Positions 24,874-33,744 of a DNA stretch of 64,000 nt are shown in pieces; the stretch's first letter is position 1; every line of letters begins with the position of its first letter. The notes below the pieces were generated by a model. It did no database searches and was not told the origin of the DNA. It saw only the letters and a program-made list of their open reading frames with translations. A program made the position numbers and the translations under genes. This DNA is from Brevibacillus migulae (GTDB taxonomy: Bacteria; Bacillota; Bacilli; Brevibacillales; Brevibacillaceae): the NCBI RefSeq assembly GCF_004521915.1, contig NZ_SDKD01000012.1, positions 1 to 64,000 on the forward strand. The letters are read 5' to 3'.

Positions 24874-26124
24874 ATGGAATATCTAAGGCAATGGAAAACG
24901 CGGCTTACAGGCATGTACGACCGCTATGATACGGCCATCTGGGTGCGAGCTTGGGGGACAGCGCTCACGTCGTTGACCGGTTTTATGCTTCGGCCTTTTC
25001 TGGTTCTGTACTTGTATGAAAAAATGGGCGGATCCATCCTGATTCCGATGATTGTCGTGGGATTGCAGCCTTTGACAGGCATCCTGCTCAGCCTGTGGGG
25101 AGGTGGCCTTTCCGATCGCTATGGGCGAAAACCGGTGATGCTTGCGGCGCAGTTGATCCAGACCTGTTCCATGTTTGGCTTTATGTTTGCAGAGGAGGTC
25201 TGGCATTTTGCTTTTATCACGGTATTGAATGGATTGGGTCAGGCGCTGTTTTCCCCAGCGGCCAACGCACAGGTTACCGATGTGGTGCCACAGGAGCAGC
25301 GCGCTGAAGTGTTTGCCCTGCTGCATACGGCTCTCAACGTCGGAGCTGCAGCTGGTCCTCTGCTCGGTCTGGTGCTCTTCACGCAAAATCCAGTACTGGT
25401 CTTTGGGATCTCGGCTGCCGCTATGCTCATCTATGCGGTGATCCTCTGGTGGAAGGTGCCGGAAACTCTGCCATCTTCCCCGGAAGCGAAGAAACAGCAG
25501 GAAAAAGCTCCGCGGCTGGTCATACGGGAGCATGCCCCGTTGTTTTGGATGACGCTTCTGGCGGTACCCATCAGCATGCTGTATGCGCAGGTGGAAACGG
25601 TATTTCCGCTTCACCTGAAGGAGCGATTCGATCACTACCAGACGATTTTCGCTTGGCTCATGACCATCAATGGAACTACGGTGATCTTCCTGCAAATGTG
25701 GATCGCGAGGCGGTCGGAGCATATCGCCTCGTCAAAAGTCATCTTGTTTGCCTATGTGACCTTGATGGTGGTCGCGCTTGGCTATGGATTCGCCCCGAGC
25801 TTTGCGCTATTGGTTGCCGTAGAGATGCTGTTTACCGTAGGAGAAATGCTCGTCGGACCGCATATGCAAAAAGCGGTGTCGCTGATTGCCCCGCCGGAAA
25901 TGAGAGGAAGATACTTCTCGGTGTATGGCCTGAACTGGCAAATCTCAAGAGGCATCGGTCCTGTACTGGGCGGCTTGGCCTTTGCGCAGTGGGGCGGGGA
26001 AGGGACGTTTGCCATCGTAGCGATCATGATGATTCTCGCTGGCTTGCTGCAATACCGGATGATACAGCGGGTTGAGCGAAAATGGGAGCAAGGGAACATG
26101 AACATGTCGCCCATTGCCCGATAA
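24874..26124 (+). CDS. MFS exporter, divergent from sgrR1
   Basis: A 416-residue transporter with about twelve membrane segments. Motif A of drug/proton antiporters is visible as GGGLSDRYGRKPVM (about residues 75-88). The sequence AFALLHTALNVGAAAGPLLG fits helix 5 (motif C-like, antiporter signature). Efflux of a small molecule in exchange for protons is likely; the substrate is unknown. The start has GGGTGGGTGGAG directly upstream. It is transcribed away from the SgrR-like regulator. A terminator follows. Confidence 0.87.
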   Translation: MEYLRQWKTRLTGMYDRYDTAIWVRAWGTALTSLTGFMLRPFLVLYLYEKMGGSILIPMIVVGLQPLTGILLSLWGGGLSDRYGRKPVMLAAQLIQTCSMFGFMFAEEVWHFAFITVLNGLGQALFSPAANAQVTDVVPQEQRAEVFALLHTALNVGAAAGPLLGLVLFTQNPVLVFGISAAAMLIYAVILWWKVPETLPSSPEAKKQQEKAPRLVIREHAPLFWMTLLAVPISMLYAQVETVFPLHLKERFDHYQTIFAWLMTINGTTVIFLQMWIARRSEHIASSKVILFAYVTLMVVALGYGFAPSFALLVAVEMLFTVGEMLVGPHMQKAVSLIAPPEMRGRYFSVYGLNWQISRGIGPVLGGLAFAQWGGEGTFAIVAIMMILAGLLQYRMIQRVERKWEQGNMNMSPIAR

Positions 26125-26134
26125 TCAGGAGAGA

Positions 26135-26169
26135 AGCGCACCGTTCATCGTGGATGGTGTGCTTTTTTT
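26135..26169 (+). terminator. Terminator after the first MFS gene
   Basis: AGCGCACC pairs with GGTGTGCT, followed by TTTTTTTC. Confidence 0.82.
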
Positions 26170-26270
26170 CGATGGTTTGTTCCTTTTATTGTAAAAAATT
26201 CTCAAGTAACCAAAAGAAAAGTCCGATAAAATAAAGAAAAGGACTACCAATCTGGCTGAGGAGAGAACCC

Positions 26271-27413
26271 ATGCACAAAGCAAACATACGAAGAACCTTA
26301 TGCAAAGCCTTTTTCTCATTCCTGCTGACAGGCGCTGTTTTTGCCGGTGCTCTGAATCAACCGATCCATGCGCAAAGCGGCACCGTATACGTACAAGCGG
26401 AGCAGCAAGATGGAGAGGTGGCAAAGCTTACCGTCAACACCAAATCCGTGAAGCTGAAAAAAGGGGCAACGCAGCAGTTAGCGTTGACAGCCACCTATAA
26501 GAACGGGACGAGCGCGGATGTAACCGCACTGGCGGATTGGAGCTCGTCGGATAATGAGCTCGCCCGTGTAGAAGCGGGGCTGGTGACAGCCGTTGACTCA
26601 GGCAAGGTAAAGGTATATGCCAACTACAAAGGCAAAAAAGTGACCATCCCGGTCGAAATCGACGTGGTCTCCAAGCTTGCCGCAAACGAAAAGAAACTGA
26701 CGCTGCGGGCAGGAGCGGCAGAGAAGCTGACGATTACAGCGACGTACTCGGATAAAACGAAGGCCGACGTGACGGAGCTGGTAGAGTGGACCGCTCAAGA
26801 AAGCGGGATTGTTCAGATTGAGAAAGGGACAGTTACCGCGATCGGTTCCGGAAAAACGAAAATTACGGCGAAGTATGCAGGCAAGTCTGTGACGATCCCG
26901 GTAGAGGTGGACTTGGTTTCCAAGCTGGAGCTGTCCGCGAAAAAGCTCTCCCTGCGCCAAGCGGAAACGGAGCAGCTGACGCTAAACGCCGTCTATTCGG
27001 ACAAGACGAAGACCGTGGCTACAGAATCGGCTGAATGGACCACAGAAAACATCGCAGTAGCGACCGTTGAGAAAGGCGTCGTAAAGGCGGTCGGCTCAGG
27101 AAAGACAAAAATTACGGCCAAATATGGCGGAAAAACCGTTACAATCCCGGTGGAAGTTGATTTGATCTCCAAGCTGACCGTAGACCCGACAAGAGTAACC
27201 ATGAAGGCCGGGGAAACGAAAACGCTGACCGCCATGGCGACCTATTCAGACAAGTCGTCGGATGCGGTAACAGACAAAGCGGAATGGACGTCTGCGGATA
27301 AGACCGTTGCGAGCATCGAGGGCGGTGTCATTACCGCACAAAAAGCAGGGAAGACGACCATTCTGGTAACGTACGGTGGGAAAATTGTAAAAGTGTCCGT
27401 CACTGTAAAATAA
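26271..27413 (+). CDS. Secreted protein of four BIG2 Ig-like repeats
   Basis: A 380-residue exported protein. The signal peptide covers about residues 1-35 (FFSFLLTGAVFAGALNQPIH, cleaved near AQS). The rest is four copies, about 83 residues each, of a bacterial Ig-like group 2 domain. Each copy has the pattern KKL.L..G...QL..TATY.DKT..DVT...EWTS.....A.V..G.VTAV.SGK..ITA.Y.GK.VTIPVEVD. There is no LPXTG, S-layer homology or membrane anchor, so it is released or held by another protein. Similar domains act in adhesion or as spacers. The repeats differ enough that recent amplification is unlikely. A terminator follows. Confidence 0.85.
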   Translation: MHKANIRRTLCKAFFSFLLTGAVFAGALNQPIHAQSGTVYVQAEQQDGEVAKLTVNTKSVKLKKGATQQLALTATYKNGTSADVTALADWSSSDNELARVEAGLVTAVDSGKVKVYANYKGKKVTIPVEIDVVSKLAANEKKLTLRAGAAEKLTITATYSDKTKADVTELVEWTAQESGIVQIEKGTVTAIGSGKTKITAKYAGKSVTIPVEVDLVSKLELSAKKLSLRQAETEQLTLNAVYSDKTKTVATESAEWTTENIAVATVEKGVVKAVGSGKTKITAKYGGKTVTIPVEVDLISKLTVDPTRVTMKAGETKTLTAMATYSDKSSDAVTDKAEWTSADKTVASIEGGVITAQKAGKTTILVTYGGKIVKVSVTVK

Positions 27414-27424
27414 CCATGGCAACC

Positions 27425-27460
27425 AAGCGCACAAGAGCAGCCGTTCTTGCGCGCTTTTTT
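27425..27460 (+). terminator. Terminator after the BIG2 gene
   Basis: AAGCGC-CAAGA pairs with TTCTTG-GCGCTT, followed by TTTTTATTT. Confidence 0.8.
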
Positions 27461-27599
27461 ATTTGAAGTTGTGCAATGCCACTACTGGATGAAAAATGTG
27501 CGTCCTTTTCTGGTTCGGCTTCAAGGGGCAGCTGGGCAGATAGGAGGGCACATCCGAAAAAAGCTTCTATCAACTCGTATAAAAGTAAGATGCAATAAA

Positions 27600-27649
27600 C
27601 AAAACGCATTTTTCGACGTTTATCGACAAAATTTGCGTTTTTTGTTTTG
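27600..27649 (+). other. AT-rich hairpin upstream of the second chemoreceptor
   Basis: CAAAACGCA and TGCGTTTTTTG pair around a 25-base loop that itself contains TTCGA/TCGA repeats. A T-run follows. It sits within the 322-bp gap between the BIG2 gene and the chemoreceptor and could be a second terminator or an attenuator. I see no gene in the rest of that gap. Confidence 0.4.
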
Positions 27650-27735
27650 AAGAAATCGTTTTGTGGTATAGGAATATGTAGGATGACAATATGTAGTTGC
27701 GACTGATGATGGAAAAATAGAGATGAGGGAAAAAC

Positions 27736-29415
27736 GTGAAAATAAGGGGAAAACTAATTGTTGCAATAGGCGGAATGCTTCTGATTCTTTTAGGTTATAC
27801 GGGGTTAACCAGTTGGTCGACCAATCAGATTACGTCTGATTATCAGGAAATGATGGGCGATCAAGAATTGCGGTTTTTAGTAAAAAACGTGCAGTATCGT
27901 ATAGCCGGCATTTCGAATGATGAACGGGGATACTTCTTGCATGGGGATTCAGAGTTCGTCAAAGAGACGGAAGCGAAGGCTGACGATGTGCGCAAATCGC
28001 TATCGGATATGAAAAGCTATGCAGCAGATGACAAAAGTGAAATCGAAAAAGTAGAAAAGGCATTCGATAGCTTTTACCAAGCGAGCAAAGAAGCACGAGA
28101 GGCATATGCGGCTGGGCATAAAGAGGAAGCGATAAGCATACAGACCGGAACAGAACGGGATGCAAGAAAAGCATTGGAGCAGGAACTTGACGCGTTATCT
28201 AATCAAATCGGTCAGGAGTTGCTGGCTGATCTGGACTATCAAAAAGAACAAGATTCGGTTCGCATGACGACACGCATCGGGATTACCATGACTGCCATTA
28301 TCTTCGGACTCATTATCGGATTTTTCCTTTATCGTTCCATCGCTGTCCCTATTCGTCATATTAACCAGCAGATGAAAGAAATCGCGGAGGGCGAGGGCGA
28401 TTTGACCCGCCGATTATCCGTGACCACAAAGGACGAGCTTGGTGAGTTGAGCCATTCTTTCAATGCGATGTTGGCTAACTTGCGTGAGCTGATCCTGCAG
28501 GTGCGGGCCAATGCTGATCAAGTGGCAGCTTCCTCCGAGCAATTGACGGCAAGCGCGGAGCAAACGAGCAAAGCTACCGAAAATATTGCAATGACTACAC
28601 ATAGCGTGGCAAGAGGTACTGAGCAGCAGGTTGAGAGTGTAAGAAGAGGCTCGCAATCTATCGGACAGCTTTCCGCAGCCGTGCAGCAAATATCCGGAAA
28701 TGCGGAGTCTGCATCCGCCAAGGCGCTGTTGACGGCAGAGCTTGCCCAGACAGGTAACCAAGGGATGGAAACGGCTATCACGCAGGTAGGTACCGCCCGG
28801 CATACGATGAATCAGCTGGGAGAAGTCGTCAAAGGTCTGGGGGTTCGCTCGCAGGAAATTGGCCAGATTGTGGAAGTGATTACGGGCATTGCTGCCCAAA
28901 CCAATTTGCTTGCGCTAAATGCAGCTATTGAAGCAGCGCGTGCAGGAGAACACGGGCGGGGGTTCTCCGTCGTAGCGGACGAGGTCCGGAAGCTGGCAGA
29001 GCAATCCTCCCAATCGGCACAGCAGATTGCACAGCTGATCACGGATATACAGGCGGAAACCAGTAAAGCGGTAGACTGGATGGAAGCCGGGAAAAAGGAC
29101 GTGACGGAAGGTATTGGTCTGGTTACAGCGGCAGGAGATATCTTTGCAGAAATTCATCAGTCGGTTCAGGTGGTTGCCCAACAGATCCAAGAGGTTTCGG
29201 GTTCCTCCCGTCACATGATGGAATCGACGGCCCAAGTGGTCCAAGCGATTGAAGAGATTGCAGGCACTGCAGATTCGGCAGCAGCCGGCACCCAGGAAGT
29301 ATCCGCGGCAACCGAAGAGCAGCTTGCTTCCATGGAGGAGATCTCGGCGTCAGCGGCAGCCCTCTCGCACATGGCGGAAGAGCTGCAGGCATTGATTAGT
29401 CGGTTTAAAGTTTAA
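27736..29415 (+). CDS. Methyl-accepting chemotaxis protein (CHASE3-like sensor)
   Basis: A 559-residue chemoreceptor. TM1 is at about residues 8-28 and TM2 at about 180-202. The outer domain contains [20 protein letters not shown], which matches CHASE3-type four-helix sensors. A HAMP region ([14 protein letters not shown] vicinity) follows, then the conserved signalling tip [20 protein letters not shown] and [20 protein letters not shown]. The ligand is unknown. The start is GTG with GAGGGAAAAAC upstream. It stands alone with a terminator after it. Confidence 0.9.
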   Translation: MKIRGKLIVAIGGMLLILLGYTGLTSWSTNQITSDYQEMMGDQELRFLVKNVQYRIAGISNDERGYFLHGDSEFVKETEAKADDVRKSLSDMKSYAADDKSEIEKVEKAFDSFYQASKEAREAYAAGHKEEAISIQTGTERDARKALEQELDALSNQIGQELLADLDYQKEQDSVRMTTRIGITMTAIIFGLIIGFFLYRSIAVPIRHINQQMKEIAEGEGDLTRRLSVTTKDELGELSHSFNAMLANLRELILQVRANADQVAASSEQLTASAEQTSKATENIAMTTHSVARGTEQQVESVRRGSQSIGQLSAAVQQISGNAESASAKALLTAELAQTGNQGMETAITQVGTARHTMNQLGEVVKGLGVRSQEIGQIVEVITGIAAQTNLLALNAAIEAARAGEHGRGFSVVADEVRKLAEQSSQSAQQIAQLITDIQAETSKAVDWMEAGKKDVTEGIGLVTAAGDIFAEIHQSVQVVAQQIQEVSGSSRHMMESTAQVVQAIEEIAGTADSAAAGTQEVSAATEEQLASMEEISASAAALSHMAEELQALISRFKV

Positions 29416-29437
29416 AAATGAGTTACTTTAGCAAAAG

Positions 29438-29470
29438 GAGCCGTCCCTGTAAGTTGGGCGGCTCTTTTTT
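29438..29470 (+). terminator. Terminator after the second chemoreceptor
   Basis: GAGCCGTCC pairs with GGGCGGCTC, followed by TTTTTT. Confidence 0.85.
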
Positions 29471-29480
29471 ACGTTGCTGC

Positions 29481-29690
29481 GGTGGGGAGAGCATGTTTCG
29501 CAACTCCGCTTCATTCTACGCCCTACTGGGAAGCGGAGACTGTCCGCTCCGCAGCAAATCGCGGGGGAGACGCAAAAGGTGTAGCCGCTACGTAGCCAGG
29601 GCATGTTGCGCTCCTTTATCCCGCGATTTACCGCTCCGCTGAGTAGGGCTCCGCAGGCGCTCCGTTCCGAAACATGCTCTCCTGCGTGGT
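29481..29690. repeat. 210-bp nested giant hairpin
   Basis: Several arms pair in order from outside to inside: GAGAGCATGTTTCG with CGAAACATGCTCTC (14 perfect), GCCCTACT with AGTAGGGC (8), AGCGGA with TCCGCT, AAATCGCGGG with CCCGCGATTT (10), and GGAG-CGCAA with TTGCG-TCC near the tip. The centre contains GTAGCCGCTACG. The whole element folds back on itself over about 100 bp per side, in a stretch without conserved coding potential. It is unrelated in sequence to the repeat at 29779. It could be a miniature mobile element or a structured RNA. Confidence 0.7.
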
Positions 29691-29778
29691 CGGAGGCTAT
29701 TTCAAAAAGATGAAACTGTAAATGATGCCCTCATCCTTTCTTTAATCTTTTATCCTTTCGATTTTATGCAATCGTCAC

Positions 29779-29998
29779 GTGAGGAAGGGAAGAGAGGGAC
29801 GGGCGGAGTTTTTGTCACACCTGCTGAGGTGGAGCTTCCCAAAACGGGACACGCTTGTCGCGCAACCTCTACGTATGAATAGGCTTCCTCGAAACTTTTG
29901 CGTGACGGACCGTTTTTGGATGCGGAACCGGACAGTCCCACCTCCCTTGTGGGTGGGACAAGTTCGCAGCACCGCCCTCTCTTCCCTTCCCCCACCAC
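29779..29998 (+). repeat. About 220-bp structured intergenic element, copy 2
   Basis: Second copy of the element at 17911-18129, same orientation. The outer stem is a perfect 16-bp helix here (GGAAGGGAAGAGAGGG with CCCTCTCTTCCCTTCC). It has an extra internal hairpin GTCCCACC/GGGTGGGAC at about 29935-29959, where copy 1 differs. It ends 15 bp before the stop codon of the convergent MFS gene. The region from 29416 to 30013 holds only a terminator, the giant hairpin and this element. Confidence 0.75.
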
Positions 29999-30013
29999 GA
30001 TGTATGAACATCC

Positions 30014-31258
30014 CTACTTCAATCCCCACAGTGACATTCTCCGATATACCAGGAAAATCAACAGATTCCCCACGGCAGCTGCCAGAAACACATAGGAAGT
30101 GCCAAACCATTCGGCAATCCAGCCGGAGCCGAAAATCGTAAACACCATCCCCAGCTTGAAAATGGAACCGGTAATCCCGCTGATGCGACCGATCAGCCGT
30201 GTAGGCGTAGTCTCCTGGCGAAATGTCCAGATGCAGATGTTTTCAACCGTCCCGACCAGACCGCTGATGAACAGCGACACACACATCAGCCAGACATGAT
30301 CGGCGAAGTACATCAGCAGGTAGGCCAGGCCGAGCGTGAATATGGTGAATCCGAGCAGCTTGCCGGTAGGGAGGTAATTGCGACAGGTTTCCACCAGCAT
30401 GCTCCCGACCAATCCTCCCAGGCCGGCAGCGGAAAGCACAAGACCCAGCTGAGCGTTATCAAGCTGCAGATGATCTTTGGCAAAAAAGATGACCATGGCA
30501 TCGAACATCCCGGCCGTGGCATTCAAAAAGATGACGAGAAGCGTGATCAGCCAGAGCGGACGGTTGCGCAGCAGCTCCCGCCATCCCTCCTGAAAGTCGT
30601 TCCAAAAGGAGCCTGCTGCAGGCTTCGCTTCAAATTGCTTTCCGTCCAAGAAGGATACGGTGAGCAGCGCCAGAAAAAAAGCGACAGCAGTGAGGATCAA
30701 CCCATCGTGCAGGGAGGAAAAGAGCAGGATAAAGCCGGATATCGCAGGTCCCATGATCTCGATAAAGGTGCTGATAAAGGAAAACTTGGCATTTGCAGAG
30801 GTCAAAAGCGGTTGCGGCACCGCCTGCTTTACGATGCTCATGCGCGCATTGCCATAGCCATAGTTAAAGGTCATCAGCAGGAAGCCGCCCAGATAGAAAT
30901 GGTATAAGTGAACCATCCCGGTTTCCACCAATGCATACAGGCCGAGGAGGATCAAGGCTTGCACGGCCACCATGGTTTGGATCCATTTCTTTTTATGAAA
31001 GCGGTCGACCAGCACCCCGATGAACATGGCGAGCAGCAGATTGGGGAAAAATTCGATCGCCCGCATGGATGCCATATAGATAGAGGATTGAGTCATCTCG
31101 TAGATGATCAGAGGCAGGGCCAACTCGTAAACTTTGCTGCCGAAGCTGAGGACGGCCCCCGACAAAAACAGGATGAAGAAGCTTCGATTGCGCCAGACAC
31201 TTTGGATGAAAGGCTGATCCGCTCGAGCGGAAGAAGCGTCAGCGTTTAGGTGAGACAT
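30014..31258 (-). CDS. MFS exporter, divergent from sgrR2
   Basis: A 414-residue transporter with about twelve membrane segments of the DHA3 (macrolide-efflux MefA-like) type. It begins with SVWRNRSFFILFLSGAVLSF, and loop 2-3 carries GVLVDRFHKKKWI, a motif A-like sequence. Efflux of a hydrophobic compound is the likely role. It differs from the MFS at 24874, which belongs to another branch, so the two modules are not a simple duplication of both genes. It is divergent from the SgrR-like gene at 31370, with 111 bp between the start codons. Confidence 0.86.
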   Translation of the reverse strand: MSHLNADASSARADQPFIQSVWRNRSFFILFLSGAVLSFGSKVYELALPLIIYEMTQSSIYMASMRAIEFFPNLLLAMFIGVLVDRFHKKKWIQTMVAVQALILLGLYALVETGMVHLYHFYLGGFLLMTFNYGYGNARMSIVKQAVPQPLLTSANAKFSFISTFIEIMGPAISGFILLFSSLHDGLILTAVAFFLALLTVSFLDGKQFEAKPAAGSFWNDFQEGWRELLRNRPLWLITLLVIFLNATAGMFDAMVIFFAKDHLQLDNAQLGLVLSAAGLGGLVGSMLVETCRNYLPTGKLLGFTIFTLGLAYLLMYFADHVWLMCVSLFISGLVGTVENICIWTFRQETTPTRLIGRISGITGSIFKLGMVFTIFGSGWIAEWFGTSYVFLAAAVGNLLIFLVYRRMSLWGLK

Positions 31259-31306
31259 GGAAAACCCTCCTTCTTTGCGTACTCCTATTTTTCAATGGAA
31301 AAAGGG

Positions 31307-31321
31307 GAAGAAAAAGTGTAA
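31307..31321 (+). promoter_or_regulatory. 15-bp element shared by both sgrR upstream regions (site 2)
   Basis: GAAGAAAAAGTGTAA, identical to the word upstream of sgrR1 and in the same orientation relative to the regulator. It lies 48 bases before the sgrR2 start and within the 111-bp divergent promoter region. Confidence 0.55.
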
Positions 31322-31369
31322 GCTTATTGCGATTAAATTTCCCCTTTTGCGGGTGAAGGGACGGACAAT

Positions 31370-33181
31370 ATGCAGCTGGCTTATCATTACCTGCGGCTGT
31401 GCACTCATTTTTCCAGCGAGCGGGTTGACAGTCCGATCCAGACGACGCTGCAGGAGCTGACGGACGTTTTGTGCTGTACCACGCGCAACGTGAAGCTGAT
31501 TCTCCGCCAAATGGCAGAGACGGGATGGATTGAATGGCTTCCGGGGCGCGGGCGGGGAAACCGCTCCTGGTTGATCTGTCGGGTCGAGATGGAGGCAATC
31601 CTCACACAGCTAGCACAGGAGCATGTGTTAAAAGGCAACGTGGAGGAAGCCATCCAATTGCTGCACGAGTGGAGCATTCGCTCCGAGGGGAAGGATCGTT
31701 TTTTTACCTGGCTGCTTCAGCATTTTGGCTATCAGGTCGAAGATACCCCGCAGCAGCAAGTGGATATCCTGCGGATGCCGTTTTATCGGCCGATACCGGC
31801 GATTGACCCGGCTTTTACGGTAAGGCGTACCGAATCCCATATGGTGAAGCAGGTGTTTGACACGCTCCTTCGCTATGAGGCTGCGACGGACAGGTTTGTG
31901 CCGCTGCTCGCCCACCATTGGGAGTGTGATGAAGAGATGCGCTGCTGGACCTTTTATTTGCGCAAAGGCATTCTTTTTCATCACGGGAGGGAGCTGACGG
32001 CAGATGATGTGAGAGCGACATTGCAGCGTATCGCCAATCCTGCTGTCAAATCGCCATTTGCTTGGATGGTCGCAGAGATCACCCATATAGAGGTCGTGAA
32101 GAAAACGGTCGTGCGCATGGAGCTGGCCAGACCGAATCCGCTCTTTTTGCATGTTCTGGCTTCCGATCGCCTGTCCATCGTGCCGGCTGAGATATGCGTG
32201 GAAAAAGGCCGGGACTTTTCCCGTTTTCCAATCGGGAGCGGCCCTTTTCGTCTGGTGCGTAATGACGATGCGCAGTTTGTGCTGGAGGCTTTTCCCCAGT
32301 ATTTTCTGGGCAGGCCACATCTGGATCGGGTGGAGGTCTGGGTATTGCCCGAGCTGGTGAAGCACGGCGTCAAGGAGGGAGTGGACGGCTATCGTCTCGC
32401 TTACCTCCCGTTCAAGCGACAGGATGAATATCCGGAGCGTTGGCGATATATGGACAATATCGAGGTCGGGGCGAAATACGTGACGTTTCAGCTGAACAAG
32501 CCAGGGATCCAGCAGCATAAGCCGTTTCGCTTGCTGATGGAGCGGCTGCTGGATAGAGAGAAGCTGATCGCTGATTTGGGCGAAGATCGGTATTGTGCTG
32601 CCCACAGCTTTTTTCCGCATCGCAGCTGGCAAGTACAGGAGCAAAAAAAGGAAGGGCAACTTCTAGCGGACCCCGCCGAGGAACTGAGACAGTGCGGCTA
32701 TCAAGGAGAGACGCTGCGATTATATACCTATGAGGGAGCGGGGAACGAGAAGGATGCGGCCTGGATCGCGCGTGAATACGGACGTTACGGGATTCGGATC
32801 GATCTGACCGTGCTGACGATCTCTCAGTTGAAGGAAGCCGTCCATGCCGGAGAAGCCGATATGATTCTGGCTGGCGAGGTGATGGATGAAGATATTCAAC
32901 TTGCCATCGTGGAAATGTATCGGACGGAAAACAGCTTTTTCCGCTACCAGCTGAACGATGAGCTGCGCATGGAACTGGATGCGAGGGTGCAAGCCGCTGT
33001 AGAAGAGCAGGAAAGGGATGTGCGCTTGCAGAAGCTAGAGGAGATTGAAAATTTACTGGTGTCCGAGCAGACGATGATGTTTCTCTATCATTCCCGACAG
33101 CAGTCTGCCCACGATCCTGCGCTCAAGGGCGTTACGCTGAATTCGCTCGGCTGGATCGATTACCGTAATATTTGGTTTTAA
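31370..33181 (+). CDS. SgrR-like regulator with a solute-binding domain (copy 2)
   Basis: A 603-residue paralogue of the protein at 22908. The winged-helix part (LQELTDVLCCTTRNVKLILR, PGRGRGNRSWLICR) and the solute-binding part (IPAIDPAFTVRRTESHMVKQ, CWTFYLRKGILFHHGRELTA) can be followed along the whole length. The protein ends in the shared motif DPALKGVTLNSLGWIDYRNI. A cupin gene starts 20 bp after it and is probably cotranscribed. It likely controls the divergent MFS exporter. There is no signal peptide. Confidence 0.87.
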   Translation: MQLAYHYLRLCTHFSSERVDSPIQTTLQELTDVLCCTTRNVKLILRQMAETGWIEWLPGRGRGNRSWLICRVEMEAILTQLAQEHVLKGNVEEAIQLLHEWSIRSEGKDRFFTWLLQHFGYQVEDTPQQQVDILRMPFYRPIPAIDPAFTVRRTESHMVKQVFDTLLRYEAATDRFVPLLAHHWECDEEMRCWTFYLRKGILFHHGRELTADDVRATLQRIANPAVKSPFAWMVAEITHIEVVKKTVVRMELARPNPLFLHVLASDRLSIVPAEICVEKGRDFSRFPIGSGPFRLVRNDDAQFVLEAFPQYFLGRPHLDRVEVWVLPELVKHGVKEGVDGYRLAYLPFKRQDEYPERWRYMDNIEVGAKYVTFQLNKPGIQQHKPFRLLMERLLDREKLIADLGEDRYCAAHSFFPHRSWQVQEQKKEGQLLADPAEELRQCGYQGETLRLYTYEGAGNEKDAAWIAREYGRYGIRIDLTVLTISQLKEAVHAGEADMILAGEVMDEDIQLAIVEMYRTENSFFRYQLNDELRMELDARVQAAVEEQERDVRLQKLEEIENLLVSEQTMMFLYHSRQQSAHDPALKGVTLNSLGWIDYRNIWF

Positions 33182-33201
33182 CGGAAAAGAGGGGAAGGCT
33201 A

Positions 33202-33579
33202 TTGAAAATCTTTCGGTTTGACGCGCAGAGCGGAAAGGTGATTCATCAGTACGATAGCATCAATGTGGTCATGTCCCGGATCGTCCGGACTGCGGAAGGG
33301 GCGCATATCGGATGCATGCACATCGCAGCCGGCGGTGTCGTCGGGTATCATCAGGCAGGGATGCCCCAGCTGTTTCTGGTCGTCCAGGGAGAGGGCTGGG
33401 TAACGGACGAATCGCGGAGCAAAGTTCCGATAAAAGCCGGGCAAGCTGCATACTGGACGGCTGGCGAATGGCATGAGTCGGGTACGGATACCGGGATGAT
33501 GGCGATCATCATCGAGTCGGATCATATGGACCCCAGCCGATCGATGACCGAGCTCATGCAAGGAATATCCGGAAAATAA
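33202..33579 (+). CDS. Small cupin-domain protein
   Basis: A 125-residue single cupin. The beta-barrel motifs GCMHIAAGGVVGYHQAGMPQ and GQAAYWTAGEWHESGTDTGM are visible, with histidines that may bind a metal. Cupins of this size act in sugar or ligand binding or as small enzymes. The start is TTG at 33202 with GAGGGGAAGG upstream; an in-frame ATG at 33172 lies inside the sgrR2 gene and has no such site. It is coupled to sgrR2, so it may modify or sense the same compound. Confidence 0.75.
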   Translation: MKIFRFDAQSGKVIHQYDSINVVMSRIVRTAEGAHIGCMHIAAGGVVGYHQAGMPQLFLVVQGEGWVTDESRSKVPIKAGQAAYWTAGEWHESGTDTGMMAIIIESDHMDPSRSMTELMQGISGK

Positions 33580-33644
33580 AGACCCCTTCTCGGCAGCGGG
33601 CTGCAAAAGGGGTAAGGGTGAAACGTATAAAGGGAGGAGAACCA

Positions 33645-33701
33645 ATGCCTGAAAAGATGGTAACAGCAGCGGTTCCTACTCTATCTGTTCCCGCTGAGTA
33701 A
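33645..33701 (+). CDS. Possible 18-aa micropeptide or leader ORF
   Basis: A tiny frame encoding MPEKMVTAAVPTLSVPAE, preceded by AAGGGAGGAGAACCA, one of the best ribosome binding sites in the window. It lies 43 bp before the nitronate monooxygenase gene, whose own site is also strong. It has no known family. It may be a leader peptide coupled to the downstream gene, or a chance frame behind a good Shine-Dalgarno. Confidence 0.35.
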   Translation: MPEKMVTAAVPTLSVPAE

Positions 33702-33744
33702 AAGCAGTAAACTGGGAAATTTTGAGCAAAGAGGGAGGAAAAAA

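Noticed and set aside
29416..30013. Small open frames in the hairpin block (for example 29779-30141 and 29775-30110)
   Set aside because: They lie in structured repeats, are not conserved between the two copies, and lack ribosome binding sites.
33172..33202. ATG start of the cupin gene inside the SgrR-like gene
   Set aside because: The TTG at 33202 has a much better ribosome binding site and gives the family-like N-terminus.
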